Shown piece after piece: positions 1-6,909 of a stretch of 18,824 nt of DNA (positions are counted from its first letter, which is position 1; each line of letters starts with the position of its first letter). Under the pieces are notes generated by a model. It was not told the DNA's origin and made no database searches. It saw only the letters and a program-made list of their open reading frames with translations. Position numbers and translations under genes: made by a program. The stretch comes from Rhodococcus_D sp039923155 (lineage in GTDB: Bacteria; Actinomycetota; Actinomycetes; Mycobacteriales; Mycobacteriaceae). The DNA lies in contig JBDTDI010000146.1 in the NCBI GenBank assembly GCA_039923155.1, positions 1-18,824 of the forward strand, read 5' to 3'.

Positions 1-966
1 GAGGAGCTCGGCGGCGGTGGGCAGCCCTACGAGGTGTACCTACAGGTGCTCGAGGAGCTCGGTGCACGATGGGCGGCGGTCGCCGTGGCCACGAGCGTGC
101 ACGGTCTGAGCTGCTTCCCGCTGGCGACCTTCGGCCGCCCCGAGCAGCAGCAGCGCTGGCTGCCGGACATGCTGGGTGGGCAGCTGCTGGGCGCCTACTC
201 GCTGTCCGAACCACAGGCCGGATCCGACGCGGCGGCGCTGACCTGCAAGGCGGTGGCCGTGGACGGCGGGTACCGCGTGAACGGCACCAAGGCGTGGATC
301 ACCAACGGGGGCACGGCCGACTTCTACTCCACGTTCCTGCGTACCGGTGAGGGATCGAAGGGCGTGTCGTGCTTCCTGGTGCCCCGCGAGCTGGCCGGTC
401 TGAGCTTCGGCCGCCCCGAGGAGAAGATGGGGCTCTCGGCGATTCCCACGGCCAGCGCGCAGTACGACGACGCCGTCCTGGACGCCGATCGCCTCATCGG
501 GGACGAGGGACAAGGACTCCCGATCGCGTTCGCCGCCCTGGACTCCGGGCGCCTGGGCATCGCCGCGGTCGCGGTGGGCCTCGCCCAGGGGGCGCTGGAC
601 GACGCGGTGGCCTACGCGAAGCAGCGCCGCACCTTCGGTCGCAAGATCATCGACCACCAGGGCCTGGGCTTCCTGCTCGCCGACATGGCCGCTGCGGTGG
701 ACTCCGCCCGCGCCACCTACCTCGACGCCGCCCGCCGTCGCGACGCCGACCGGCCCTACGGCCGGCAGGCCTCCGTCGCCAAGCTGGTGGCCACCGACGC
801 GGCCATGAAGGTCACCACCGACGCCGTGCAGGTGCTCGGCGGCTACGGCTACACCAAGGACTTCCCCCTGGAGCGCTACATGCGCGAGGCCAAGATCATG
901 CAGATCTTCGAGGGCACCAACCAGATCCAGCGCCTGGTCATCGCCCGCCAGCTCGCCACCGCCTGA
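1..966 (+). CDS. Acyl-CoA dehydrogenase, 5'-truncated by the window
   Basis: FAD-dependent acyl-CoA dehydrogenase, which would introduce the alpha,beta double bond in an acyl-CoA during fatty-acid or branched-chain amino-acid breakdown. The frame is open from base 1, so the start lies outside the window; 321 residues are visible of a family length near 380. The family signature YSLSEPQAGSDAAAL is encoded around bases 196-240. The C-terminal block QVLGGYGYTKDFPLERYMR is followed by KIMQIFEGTNQIQR. The Glu of IFEG (codon 910-912) sits where short- and branched-chain enzymes carry the catalytic base. Substrate cannot be assigned from sequence; short-chain or isobutyryl/2-methylbutyryl-CoA types are most similar in motif. 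It stops two bases before a long hairpin and converges on the aldo/keto reductase gene. Confidence 0.93.
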   Translation, partial: EELGGGGQPYEVYLQVLEELGARWAAVAVATSVHGLSCFPLATFGRPEQQQRWLPDMLGGQLLGAYSLSEPQAGSDAAALTCKAVAVDGGYRVNGTKAWITNGGTADFYSTFLRTGEGSKGVSCFLVPRELAGLSFGRPEEKMGLSAIPTASAQYDDAVLDADRLIGDEGQGLPIAFAALDSGRLGIAAVAVGLAQGALDDAVAYAKQRRTFGRKIIDHQGLGFLLADMAAAVDSARATYLDAARRRDADRPYGRQASVAKLVATDAAMKVTTDAVQVLGGYGYTKDFPLERYMREAKIMQIFEGTNQIQRLVIARQLATA

Positions 967-967
967 C

Positions 968-1035
968 CCCGCAAGTAGCCCCCTTCTCGTACGCCTCGCA
1001 GCGCTTAGGCGAGCAAGGAGGGTGCTACTTGCGGG
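968..1035. repeat. Long hairpin, copy 1 of a 63-nt repeat; probable bidirectional terminator
   Basis: Perfect 12-bp arms at 968-979 and 1024-1035 (CCCGCAAGTAGC and its complement), extended inward by further pairs at 981-984/1019-1022. A small inner stem (CGCCT/AGGCG) lies at 992-996/1007-1011. It fills the gap between the convergent stop codons of the acyl-CoA dehydrogenase and the aldo/keto reductase, so a terminator role fits, although there is no T-tract. The core 971-1033 matches a second element at 2082-2144 in length (63 nt) and at about 45 of 63 positions. Confidence 0.75.
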
Positions 1036-1044
1036 AGGAGAGGG

Positions 1045-2016
1045 TCAGCTGAAGCCGGCGGGCTCGCGCGAGGTGTAGGGCGCCTGCAGCGACGCAACCT
1101 CGTCGTCGGTGAGCTGCACCTGCAGCGAGGCCACGGCGTCGGTGAGGTGCTGTGGCTTGGTCGCCCCGACGATGGGGGCCACGACACCGAGCACCTGCGA
1201 CACCCAGGCCAGCGCCACCTGGGCCATCGGCACCCCGCGCCCGTCGGCGACCTGGGCCACCCGCTCGACGATGGCCGCACCGGCCTCGTCGTAGAGGGTC
1301 TCGCCGAAGCCGTCGGAGCCGGATCGGTTGGTGTCGGTGCCCCACGGTCGGGCCAGACGGCCCCGGGCCAGCGGGCTCCACGGGATGACCCCGACGCCGG
1401 AGTCCCGGCACAGCGGCAGCATCTCCCGCTCCTCCTCGCGCTGCAGCAGGTTCAGGTGGTCCTGCATGCCGACGAAGCGGGTCCAGCCGCCGCGATCAGC
1501 CGCCGCCTGCAGCTTCGCCAGCTGCCACGCCCACATCGACGACGCCCCGAGGTAGCGCACCTTGCCCGCCTGCACCACGTCGTGCAACGCCTGCATGGTC
1601 TCCTCGACCGGGGTCACCGGGTCGAAGCGGTGGATCTGGTAGAGGTCCACGTAGTCGGTGCCCAGACGCCGCAGGCTTGCGTCGATCTCGGTCATGATCG
1701 CCACCCGCGACAGCCCCGCCCCGTTCGGACCGTCGTGCATCCGCCCGTGCACCTTGGTGGCCAGCACGATCTCCTCGCGCCGCGCGAAGTCCTTCAGGGC
1801 GCGACCGACGATCTCCTCGCTGGATCCGGCCGAGTAGACGTTGGCGGTGTCGAAGAAGGTGATCCCCAGCTCGAGGGCCTGCCGGATGAACGGCCGCGAC
1901 GTCTCCTCGTCCAGGCTCCACGGGTGCGCCCCTCGCGCTGGGTCGCCGAAGCTCATGCACCCCAGACAGATTCGTGACACCTGAAGACCACTGCTGCCCA
2001 ACCGGACCTGCTCCAC
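1045..2016 (-). CDS. Aldo/keto reductase
   Basis: 323-residue NADPH-dependent oxidoreductase of the aldo/keto reductase superfamily with a complete (beta/alpha)8 pattern. The catalytic tetrad is visible: Asp56 and Tyr61 in FFDTANVY, Lys88 in ATKVHG and His129 in LYQIHRFD. The segment NLLQREEEREMLPLC and the C-terminal IVGATKPQHL (cofactor phosphate binding) resemble the YajO/YdjG-like general carbonyl reductases, so the physiological substrate is unknown. The GTG start is chosen because AGGAGG-like purines (GAGGAGGAGC) sit about 5-8 nt upstream. The gene stands alone between two copies of a related hairpin repeat (968-1035 and 2082-2144). Confidence 0.93.
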   Translation of the reverse strand: MEQVRLGSSGLQVSRICLGCMSFGDPARGAHPWSLDEETSRPFIRQALELGITFFDTANVYSAGSSEEIVGRALKDFARREEIVLATKVHGRMHDGPNGAGLSRVAIMTEIDASLRRLGTDYVDLYQIHRFDPVTPVEETMQALHDVVQAGKVRYLGASSMWAWQLAKLQAAADRGGWTRFVGMQDHLNLLQREEEREMLPLCRDSGVGVIPWSPLARGRLARPWGTDTNRSGSDGFGETLYDEAGAAIVERVAQVADGRGVPMAQVALAWVSQVLGVVAPIVGATKPQHLTDAVASLQVQLTDDEVASLQAPYTSREPAGFS

Positions 2017-2081
2017 GCTGCTCCTCCTCGGTCGTGGGTGCGGGCTTGTCGCACCGCTCCCCTACTACGCTCCTCCGATCG

Positions 2082-2144
2082 GCAAGCAGCACCCTTCTCG
2101 TCCGCGCCACGACGCTCTTGCGTACGTGAGGGGTGCTTCTTGCG
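2082..2144. repeat. Long hairpin, copy 2 of the 63-nt repeat
   Basis: Arms 2082-2094 and 2131-2143 pair at 12 of 13 positions (GCAAGCAGCACCC against GGGTGCTTCTTGC), with weaker pairs continuing inward. It lies between the stop of the small acidic gene (2158, minus strand) and the start of the aldo/keto reductase (2016, minus strand). It could therefore terminate the upstream operon. Similarity to copy 1 at 971-1033 is strongest in the outer 20 bases on each side, and the spacing between arms is identical, which suggests common descent rather than two independent terminators. Confidence 0.72.
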
Positions 2145-2157
2145 CAAGGAACGAGGA

Positions 2158-2469
2158 CTACGCGCCGTCCTCGGCGGTAGCCGGCCCATCGGCGTCGACG
2201 ACCCCGTCCTCGTCGGCCTCGAGCCCGGTGAGGTGCGGATCCACCAGCACGTCCTGACCGGTTTCCTCGGGGTGCACGACGACGGTGTCGCGACCCTCGA
2301 GCGCGGCGTCGACGGTCTCGTCGATGGTGAGGGGGTGCTGGGGCCACCGGGCGTGGGCGGCCGCGCGGACGTCCTCGGGGTTCTGGTGGTGGGCGTCGAG
2401 CCGCAGGCGCACCTCCTCGGCGACGGCACGGGCGTCGGTGATGGCGCTTGCGTCCTCGGGCTCGGTCAT
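2158..2469 (-). CDS. Small acidic protein of unknown function
   Basis: 103 residues, strongly acidic, with no signal peptide, membrane segment or motif I recognise. The N-terminal half (MTEPEDASAITDARAVAEEV onward) should be helical. The C-terminal third is rich in Asp and Glu and probably disordered. ATG start; the purine run AGGGTGAG lies just upstream, inside a 7-bp palindrome (2472-2488). It follows the VWA gene by 40 bp on the same strand and may be the last gene of the alcohol dehydrogenase-MoxR-VWA operon, since the hairpin at 2082-2144 follows. Coding status rests on codon pattern, ribosome site and fit in the gap; function is unknown. Confidence 0.68.
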   Translation of the reverse strand: MTEPEDASAITDARAVAEEVRLRLDAHHQNPEDVRAAAHARWPQHPLTIDETVDAALEGRDTVVVHPEETGQDVLVDPHLTGLEADEDGVVDADGPATAEDGA

Positions 2470-2471
2470 GA

Positions 2472-2488
2472 GCTCACCCTAGGTGAGC
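2472..2488. promoter_or_regulatory. 7-bp palindrome overlapping the ribosome site of the acidic gene
   Basis: GCTCACC and GGTGAGC flank a CTA loop, 3 bases upstream of the ATG (minus strand) at 2469. The likely Shine-Dalgarno bases AGGGTGAG fall in one arm, so the hairpin could mask the site or act as a weak terminator after the VWA gene. Confidence 0.4.
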
Positions 2489-2509
2489 GGATGGGCGGGC
2501 AGGCCGCGA

Positions 2510-3454
2510 TCACCCGAGCAGCTGCAACAGGGCCGCCGGCGCATCGGCCGCGCCCGACAGCGGCGCCCACCGTGCCCCGCTGCGCTCGGCCAGCGCCTGC
2601 GCGGCCGAGGCATCGTCGGCCGGGGCCAGCACCACCAGCTCGGGCAGCTGCGCCGCCACTCGGGCGGCCTCGGCGTCCGCAGCCTCGTCGTCGCCACGGC
2701 AGTCCGAGAGCAGCACCACCACCCGTCGCGCGGCCCGGCTGCGCTCCAGCTGCTCCGACGCGGCGCGAAGGGCATCGGGCAGGGCAGTGGTGCCGTGCCC
2801 GCGCAGGCTGAGCACGGCGTCGACGACGCCGGCCGCCGGCCGGGTGGAGTCCATCCCGCGCAGCACCTGCACGTCGGCGGCGAAGCTCAGCACCGCGTGC
2901 TCGCCGGGTGCGCGCCACGCGCAGGCCGCCGCGGCGAGCGCGGCCGCGGCCAGGCGCAGTCCTCCCATGGAGCCGGAGCGGTCGACCACCAGGCACAGGG
3001 CGAGCTCCGGACGGGCCCAGTCCCGGGCCCGCAGCTCTTCCAGGTCGGGTCCACGGCGGGTCGCGCGGGCGCTGACCACCTCCTCCAGCGAGGCGTCCAC
3101 GTCCAGCTCGCCGCCCTGCTCGGCGGGAACCTGGCGCAGCCGTCCCACCCCGCGGCGTCGCGGCAGACCCCGGCGGGAGAGGTCGAGCACCACCCGGGCG
3201 GCGAGCTGTCGCGCCGCCGCCCTCAGCTTCTCGTCCGTCGCCCCGGCCATGGCCACCAGCAGCTCCAGAGCACCGTCGGGGTCTGCGCCCAGCTCCTCGT
3301 CGAAGGCGTCGGTGTCGAGCTCACCGACCTCGGGTGAGACGGCGGCGAAACGCGGGTTGCGGGCCAGCTCCGCGCGCGGGGTGGTGCGCTGCTGCGGCCC
3401 GCGCCTGCGGTCCGGGGGTGGCTCGGTGTCTTCGCCCGCGGGTGGCGGGCTCAG
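2510..3454 (-). CDS. VWA-domain protein (MoxR partner), probable CTG start
   Basis: Von Willebrand factor A domain protein of the kind encoded beside MoxR ATPases. Using the GTG at 3256 gives 248 residues with the metal-site motif DRSGSMGGLR (residues 92-101), a later Thr in GHGTTALPDAL and Asp in LLSDCRGDD, so a complete MIDAS. The frame stays open and protein-like for 66 more codons upstream, including RAELARNPRFAAVSPEVGEL and LDTDAFDEELGADPDGALEL. That region contains no ATG, GTG or TTG. The first usable codon is CTG at 3454, which overlaps the moxR stop as CTGA, just like the ATGA/GTGA couplings elsewhere, with GGGGGGAG just upstream. I therefore prefer 3454; 3256 is the conservative alternative. 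An alternative explanation is a sequence error near 3450. The role is probably to bind client proteins and deliver them to MoxR. Confidence 0.82.
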   Translation of the reverse strand: MSPPPAGEDTEPPPDRRRGPQQRTTPRAELARNPRFAAVSPEVGELDTDAFDEELGADPDGALELLVAMAGATDEKLRAAARQLAARVVLDLSRRGLPRRRGVGRLRQVPAEQGGELDVDASLEEVVSARATRRGPDLEELRARDWARPELALCLVVDRSGSMGGLRLAAAALAAAACAWRAPGEHAVLSFAADVQVLRGMDSTRPAAGVVDAVLSLRGHGTTALPDALRAASEQLERSRAARRVVVLLSDCRGDDEAADAEAARVAAQLPELVVLAPADDASAAQALAERSGARWAPLSGAADAPAALLQLLG

Positions 3455-4404
3455 GCTCCCCCCGACGCACCACCGTCCTCCTGCCCCTCGGAACCGGATT
3501 CAGGGTCGGTGGGTTCGACACCGAACACACCCTCGTAGAGCTCGCGAACCACCTCCTCGGGGCTGCGCCGGCACGACTCGTGCAGCCGGACCCGGCCCGA
3601 CAGCGCGACCAGGGCAGCGTCGAGGCCGGTCCGCCAGTGCTGCACGTCGGTGTTGCGGCGGGGGGCCAGCGCGCCGACGAGACGGACCAGGTCAATCGCG
3701 CCGCGCACCGAGGAGCCCACCCGGATGTCGGGGTGCGAGCGGGAGCTGCGGATCAGCTGCACCACCTGCGCCCGCCACGCTGCGGGCACCTCCTGCGCCT
3801 GCTGGGCGACGATGGCCGCCTCGTCGTCCGCGCTCTGGTAGCCCATGGTGATGCGGCACACGCGGTCGTAGACCGCCGCGGAGATGCGGGCGGTTCCCAC
3901 CGCGTCGAAGGGGTTCATGGCCGCGACCAGGCGGAACCCCGGCTCGGCCACGACGCGTCCCAGCCGGGGCACGTGCAGCTCCGCCTCGCTCATCACCGTG
4001 ATGAGCACGTTCAGGGTCTCCTCGGGGACCCGGTTCACCTCCTCCACGTAGAGCAGCGCACCCGCTCGCAGCGCCTGCACCAGCGGGCCGTCGACGAACG
4101 TCGCTGCGTTGTACCCGGCCTCGAGCAGCTGGGCGGGGTCGAAGTGACCGACCAGCCGGGCCGGGGTGAGCTCGGCGTTGCCCTCGACGAAGACGAAGGG
4201 CACCTCGTCGTCGGCGGCCACCGAGCGCAGCAGGGTCGTCTTGCCGGTGCCGGGCGGGCCCTCGAGTATCACGTGCGCACCCGCGTCGAGGGCGGCGACC
4301 AACAGCTCCACCTCCCGCTCGCGACCGAGAACGCGGGGACGGGTGGGCCGGGGCGAGGTGGGGGATCTCACCCCTGCAGTCTCACCTACCCCGGCCCGTC
4401 GCAC
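3451..4404 (-). CDS. MoxR-family AAA+ ATPase
   Basis: 317-residue cytoplasmic ATPase. Walker A is GPPGTGKTT (residues 49-57), Walker B LLYVEEVNR (117-125), sensor 1 AAMNPF (161-166), and there is an arginine-finger candidate in YDRVCRI (around 181). MoxR proteins work with VWA-domain partners as chaperones that activate metal- or cofactor-dependent enzymes such as methanol dehydrogenase and CO dehydrogenase. The gene begins 13 bp after the alcohol dehydrogenase stop and its TGA is overlapped by the CTG of the VWA gene, so cotranscription of all three is likely. The start is uncertain: the GTG at 4404 gives a 20-residue disordered N-terminus, and an in-frame GTG 11 codons later is possible because the conserved fold begins near RPRVLGREREVELL. 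Confidence 0.92.
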   Translation of the reverse strand: MRRAGVGETAGVRSPTSPRPTRPRVLGREREVELLVAALDAGAHVILEGPPGTGKTTLLRSVAADDEVPFVFVEGNAELTPARLVGHFDPAQLLEAGYNAATFVDGPLVQALRAGALLYVEEVNRVPEETLNVLITVMSEAELHVPRLGRVVAEPGFRLVAAMNPFDAVGTARISAAVYDRVCRITMGYQSADDEAAIVAQQAQEVPAAWRAQVVQLIRSSRSHPDIRVGSSVRGAIDLVRLVGALAPRRNTDVQHWRTGLDAALVALSGRVRLHESCRRSPEEVVRELYEGVFGVEPTDPESGSEGQEDGGASGGA

Positions 4405-4417
4405 TCGTCCGGGCGTC

Positions 4418-5539
4418 TCAGACGGGATCGTGGACCAGCACGCCGCGGACGTTCTTGCCCGCCAGCAGGTCGTCGTAGCCCTCGTTGACCTGGTCCAGGG
4501 TGTAGGTGCGGGTGATGATCTCGTCGAGCTTGAGGTCCCCGGACTGGTAGAGCCCCAGGATCTTCGGGATGTCGGTGGTGGGGTTGCAGTCGCCGAACAG
4601 GCTGCCCTTCACGGTCTTCTTGAACAGGGTCATGATCGAGCCCGGGAGCTTCACGTTCTGCACCGAGAGCTTGTTCAGCCCCGTGAGCACGATGGTCCCC
4701 CCCTTGCCGGTGGCGTTGAAGGAGTCGGTCACGATCTCCTCGGTCACGATTCCCGCGGTGATGATGGTCTTGTCGGCACCGTTGCCGTTCGTCATCGACT
4801 GGGCCAGCTCCATGGCCTCGGCGGCGGTGGCCACCGCGTGCGTGGCGCCGAGCTCCATCGCCTTCTCACGCTTGTTCTCCAGCGGGTCGACGGCGATGAG
4901 GTTCTTGGCCCCGGCGAAGCGGGCGCCCTGCACGGCGTTGATGCCGATTCCCCCGACGCCGACCACGATGACCGTCTCCCCCGGCTTGACGGCCGCGGCG
5001 TTCACCGCCGACCCCCATCCGGTGGGCACGCCACAGCCGACGAGCACGGCCTTGTCCAGCGGCATGTCGTCGTCGACCTTCACCACCGAGTTCTGGTGGA
5101 TGGTGGAGTACTGGCTGAAGGTGCCGAGCATGCACATGGCCCCGTAGTTCTTCTCGGGACCGGGTCCGGTGAACGGGAAGCGCTCGCCCGGCAGGTAGCC
5201 CTCGAGGATGGTCGCGCCCATGTCGCAGATGGCCTGCTGACCGGTGGCGCACCAGCGGCAGACCCCGCAGTTGGGGATGAACGAGCACACGACGTGGTCA
5301 CCGGCCTTGACCCGGGTCACCCCGGGACCAACCTCCTCGATGATCCCGGCGCCCTCGTGGCCGAGCACCATGGGCAGCCGCGCCTCCAGGTCGCCGTGGG
5401 AGATGTGCACGTCGGAGTGGCAGAGCCCGGCGTGGGTGTAGCGGATGAGGACCTCGCCCTCGCGGGGCCCGTCCAGGTCAAGCTCGACCAGCTCGATCGG
5501 CTTGCCCGTCTCGTACACCACTGCGGCCTTCGTCTTCAC
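4418..5539 (-). CDS. NDMA-dependent type zinc alcohol dehydrogenase
   Basis: 373-residue medium-chain zinc dehydrogenase. Catalytic zinc ligands are Cys40 (HAGLCHSD), His61 with Glu62 (GHEGAG) and Cys169 (VLVGCGVPTGWG). Structural zinc is bound by Cys91, 94, 97 and 105 (CGVCRWC followed by QQAIC). The NAD fold has GVGGIG (194-199) and ends in Asp218, favouring NAD over NADP. The overall sequence matches the actinobacterial N,N-dimethyl-4-nitrosoaniline (NDMA)-dependent alcohol dehydrogenases, known to hold NAD tightly and to depend on mycofactocin for re-oxidation. No mycofactocin genes lie in the window. The GTG start at 5539 is preferred over a longer open frame because AGGAGG sits 5 nt upstream and the family begins at MKTKAA. 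First gene of a probable operon with moxR and the VWA gene. Confidence 0.94.
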   Translation of the reverse strand: MKTKAAVVYETGKPIELVELDLDGPREGEVLIRYTHAGLCHSDVHISHGDLEARLPMVLGHEGAGIIEEVGPGVTRVKAGDHVVCSFIPNCGVCRWCATGQQAICDMGATILEGYLPGERFPFTGPGPEKNYGAMCMLGTFSQYSTIHQNSVVKVDDDMPLDKAVLVGCGVPTGWGSAVNAAAVKPGETVIVVGVGGIGINAVQGARFAGAKNLIAVDPLENKREKAMELGATHAVATAAEAMELAQSMTNGNGADKTIITAGIVTEEIVTDSFNATGKGGTIVLTGLNKLSVQNVKLPGSIMTLFKKTVKGSLFGDCNPTTDIPKILGLYQSGDLKLDEIITRTYTLDQVNEGYDDLLAGKNVRGVLVHDPV

Positions 5540-5662
5540 GGCGTCCTCCTGGGCTGGCTGCGGCGGGTCACCTCGTCGTGACCTGCTCCTCCCGCACTCT
5601 GGCACCGGCCGGCGAGGACGTCCATGATCGTTGAAAGTCCGACGAGACCCTCCCCTTCGGCC

Positions 5663-5712
5663 AGTCAATCCTGATGGATTTACTTGATTGAATCAAGGTT
5701 CACTGATTGACT
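5663..5712. promoter_or_regulatory. Symmetric divergent promoter/operator between adh and satD-like genes
   Basis: A low-GC island in otherwise GC-rich DNA. TTGATTGAATCAA (5684-5696) is a perfect palindrome around a central G. Read on the plus strand, TTGATT is followed after 17 nt by TTGACT (5707-5712), 7 nt before the GTG of the SatD-like gene. Read on the minus strand, TTGATT is followed after 17 nt by CAGGAT (5668-5673), leading toward adh. The outer blocks AGTCAATC (5663-5670) and GATTGACT (5705-5712) form another inverted pair. The arrangement suggests one regulator controlling both promoters. Promoter calls are by eye. Confidence 0.5.
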
Positions 5713-5719
5713 CGTCGGG

Positions 5720-6331
5720 GTGACGACCGGTGCCGCAGTGTTCGTCCTGACCGTCGACCAGCGGCGCAGCCGTCGCGACGCCGACCGGGTGCCCGAGCTG
5801 CTCGCACTGCTCGCGTCGACACCGGTGGTGCGGGGCTTCGAGCGGACGGCCGGCGACGAGGTGCAGGGGGTTCTTGATGACCCGGGAGCGGTCGTGAACA
5901 CCGTGCTGGCCCTCGTGCGGAGCGCCTGCTGGTCCATCGGCGTCGGGGTGGGCACCGTGGCGCAACCCCTGCCTGCCAGCACCCGCGCGGGCCGGGGCCC
6001 CGCCTTCGAACGGGCCAGGGACGCGGTGGAGGCGGCCAAGACCAGCCCCAGCCACGTCAGCGTCGTCGGAGCGGAGCCGGTCAGCGCGCAGCACGCCGGC
6101 GCGGTGCTGGACCTGCTGGCCCTGGTCGTCGCGCGGCGCAGCGACGAGGGCTGGGCGGCGGTGGAGCTCGTCCGGGTCGGCGCCACCCAGACTGCGGCCG
6201 CCGCCGCCCTGGGCATCACCAAGCAGGCGGTGTCGCAACGACTGCGCGCCACCGCCTGGGGCATCGAGGTGGCCGGACGGAGCACGGCATCGGCCCTGCT
6301 GGCCCGAGCCGCCGACGGGACCGCCCGGTGA
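5720..6331 (+). CDS. SatD-like protein with C-terminal helix-turn-helix
   Basis: 203 residues. The N-terminal part (GAAVFVLTVDQRRSRRD; later FERTAGDEVQGVL, then a conserved-looking IGVGVG stretch and GPAFERARDAVEAAK) matches the layout of the SatD family, as I recognise it. The C-terminus carries a helix-turn-helix, QTAAAAALGITKQAVSQRLR (about 157-176), of the type that binds DNA. Members are of unknown biochemical function; the name comes from a Streptococcus acid-tolerance locus. The GTG start at 5720 has no clear ribosome site and lies 7 nt behind a -10-like hexamer, so the transcript may be leaderless. Its stop overlaps the next gene's start as GTGA. It may regulate itself and the divergent alcohol dehydrogenase operon through the adjacent palindrome; that is inference. 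Confidence 0.8.
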   Translation: MTTGAAVFVLTVDQRRSRRDADRVPELLALLASTPVVRGFERTAGDEVQGVLDDPGAVVNTVLALVRSACWSIGVGVGTVAQPLPASTRAGRGPAFERARDAVEAAKTSPSHVSVVGAEPVSAQHAGAVLDLLALVVARRSDEGWAAVELVRVGATQTAAAAALGITKQAVSQRLRATAWGIEVAGRSTASALLARAADGTAR

Positions 6332-6888
6332 GTGCCGTCGCACTGGTCCTGCTGGCGGTGGTGGGGTTGGCGCCGAGCGTGCGCACCGTGCTGGTGGCAC
6401 GCACCGCGGCCGGGCGGATCCGGCTGTGGGCCCCGGTGCACGCCTGGGGCCTGCCCACGCTGCAGGTGCTCGGCCTCGCGTGCGCCGGGTGGGCGGCGGC
6501 GGTCGCGTCGCCTGTTTCGACGTCGGGGGGCTCGGTCGCCACGGGGCTGGCCCAGGTGCTGGCGGTCCTGGCCGCCGCCGGGGGGGCGAGCCCGGTTGTG
6601 CAGGCGGTGTTCCGGGTGGCGCGACGGACCGGCAACCCACCGAACCCTCCCGCCCAGGAGCTGCTGCACGGGGGTGCGGTGATCGGGGTGCTGGAGCGGG
6701 CCGCGGTCACCGCGACCCTGCTCGCCGGCTTCGGGGCCGGGCTGGCCGTGGTGCTCGCGGTCAAGGGCCTGGCCCGCTACCCCGAGCTGCGCGACGCCCG
6801 GGCCGGGGAGCAGTTCATCATCGGCACCTTCGCCAGCGTGCTGTGGGCGGTCGGCTGCTGGGCCACCACCCAGGCCCTGCTCTCCTGA
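6328..6888 (+). CDS. Conserved integral membrane protein, partner of SatD-like protein
   Basis: 186 residues with about four to five hydrophobic segments (roughly 3-23, 45-61, 70-92, 125-146 and 160-183). The C-terminal part HGGAVIGVLERAAVTATLL and KGLARYPELRDARAGEQF, followed by IIGTFASVLWA, looks like a conserved family core, with charged residues (Glu, Arg, Lys) inside or beside membrane helices. I do not know a function. The GTG start shares four bases with the SatD-like stop codon (GTGA at 6328-6331), so the two proteins are translationally coupled and probably work together at the membrane. Confidence 0.85.
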   Translation: MSAVALVLLAVVGLAPSVRTVLVARTAAGRIRLWAPVHAWGLPTLQVLGLACAGWAAAVASPVSTSGGSVATGLAQVLAVLAAAGGASPVVQAVFRVARRTGNPPNPPAQELLHGGAVIGVLERAAVTATLLAGFGAGLAVVLAVKGLARYPELRDARAGEQFIIGTFASVLWAVGCWATTQALLS

Positions 6889-6897
6889 GCGGGGTGC

Positions 6898-6903
6898 CAT
6901 GAT
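6898..6903 (+). promoter_or_regulatory. -10 hexamer of probable leaderless dehalogenase transcript
   Basis: CATGAT lies 6 nt before the ATG at 6910, the same spacing as at the rocD-like and msrB genes, and no Shine-Dalgarno sequence is present. A short ATG-ATC-GGG-TGA frame here is a by-product of this hexamer. Confidence 0.35.
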
Positions 6904-6909
6904 CGGGTG

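Noticed and set aside
4166..5581. Long plus-strand frame (471 codons) opposite moxR and the alcohol dehydrogenase
   Set aside because: It mirrors the codon bias of the real minus-strand genes, has no recognisable domain and no ribosome site; the minus-strand proteins show full catalytic motifs.
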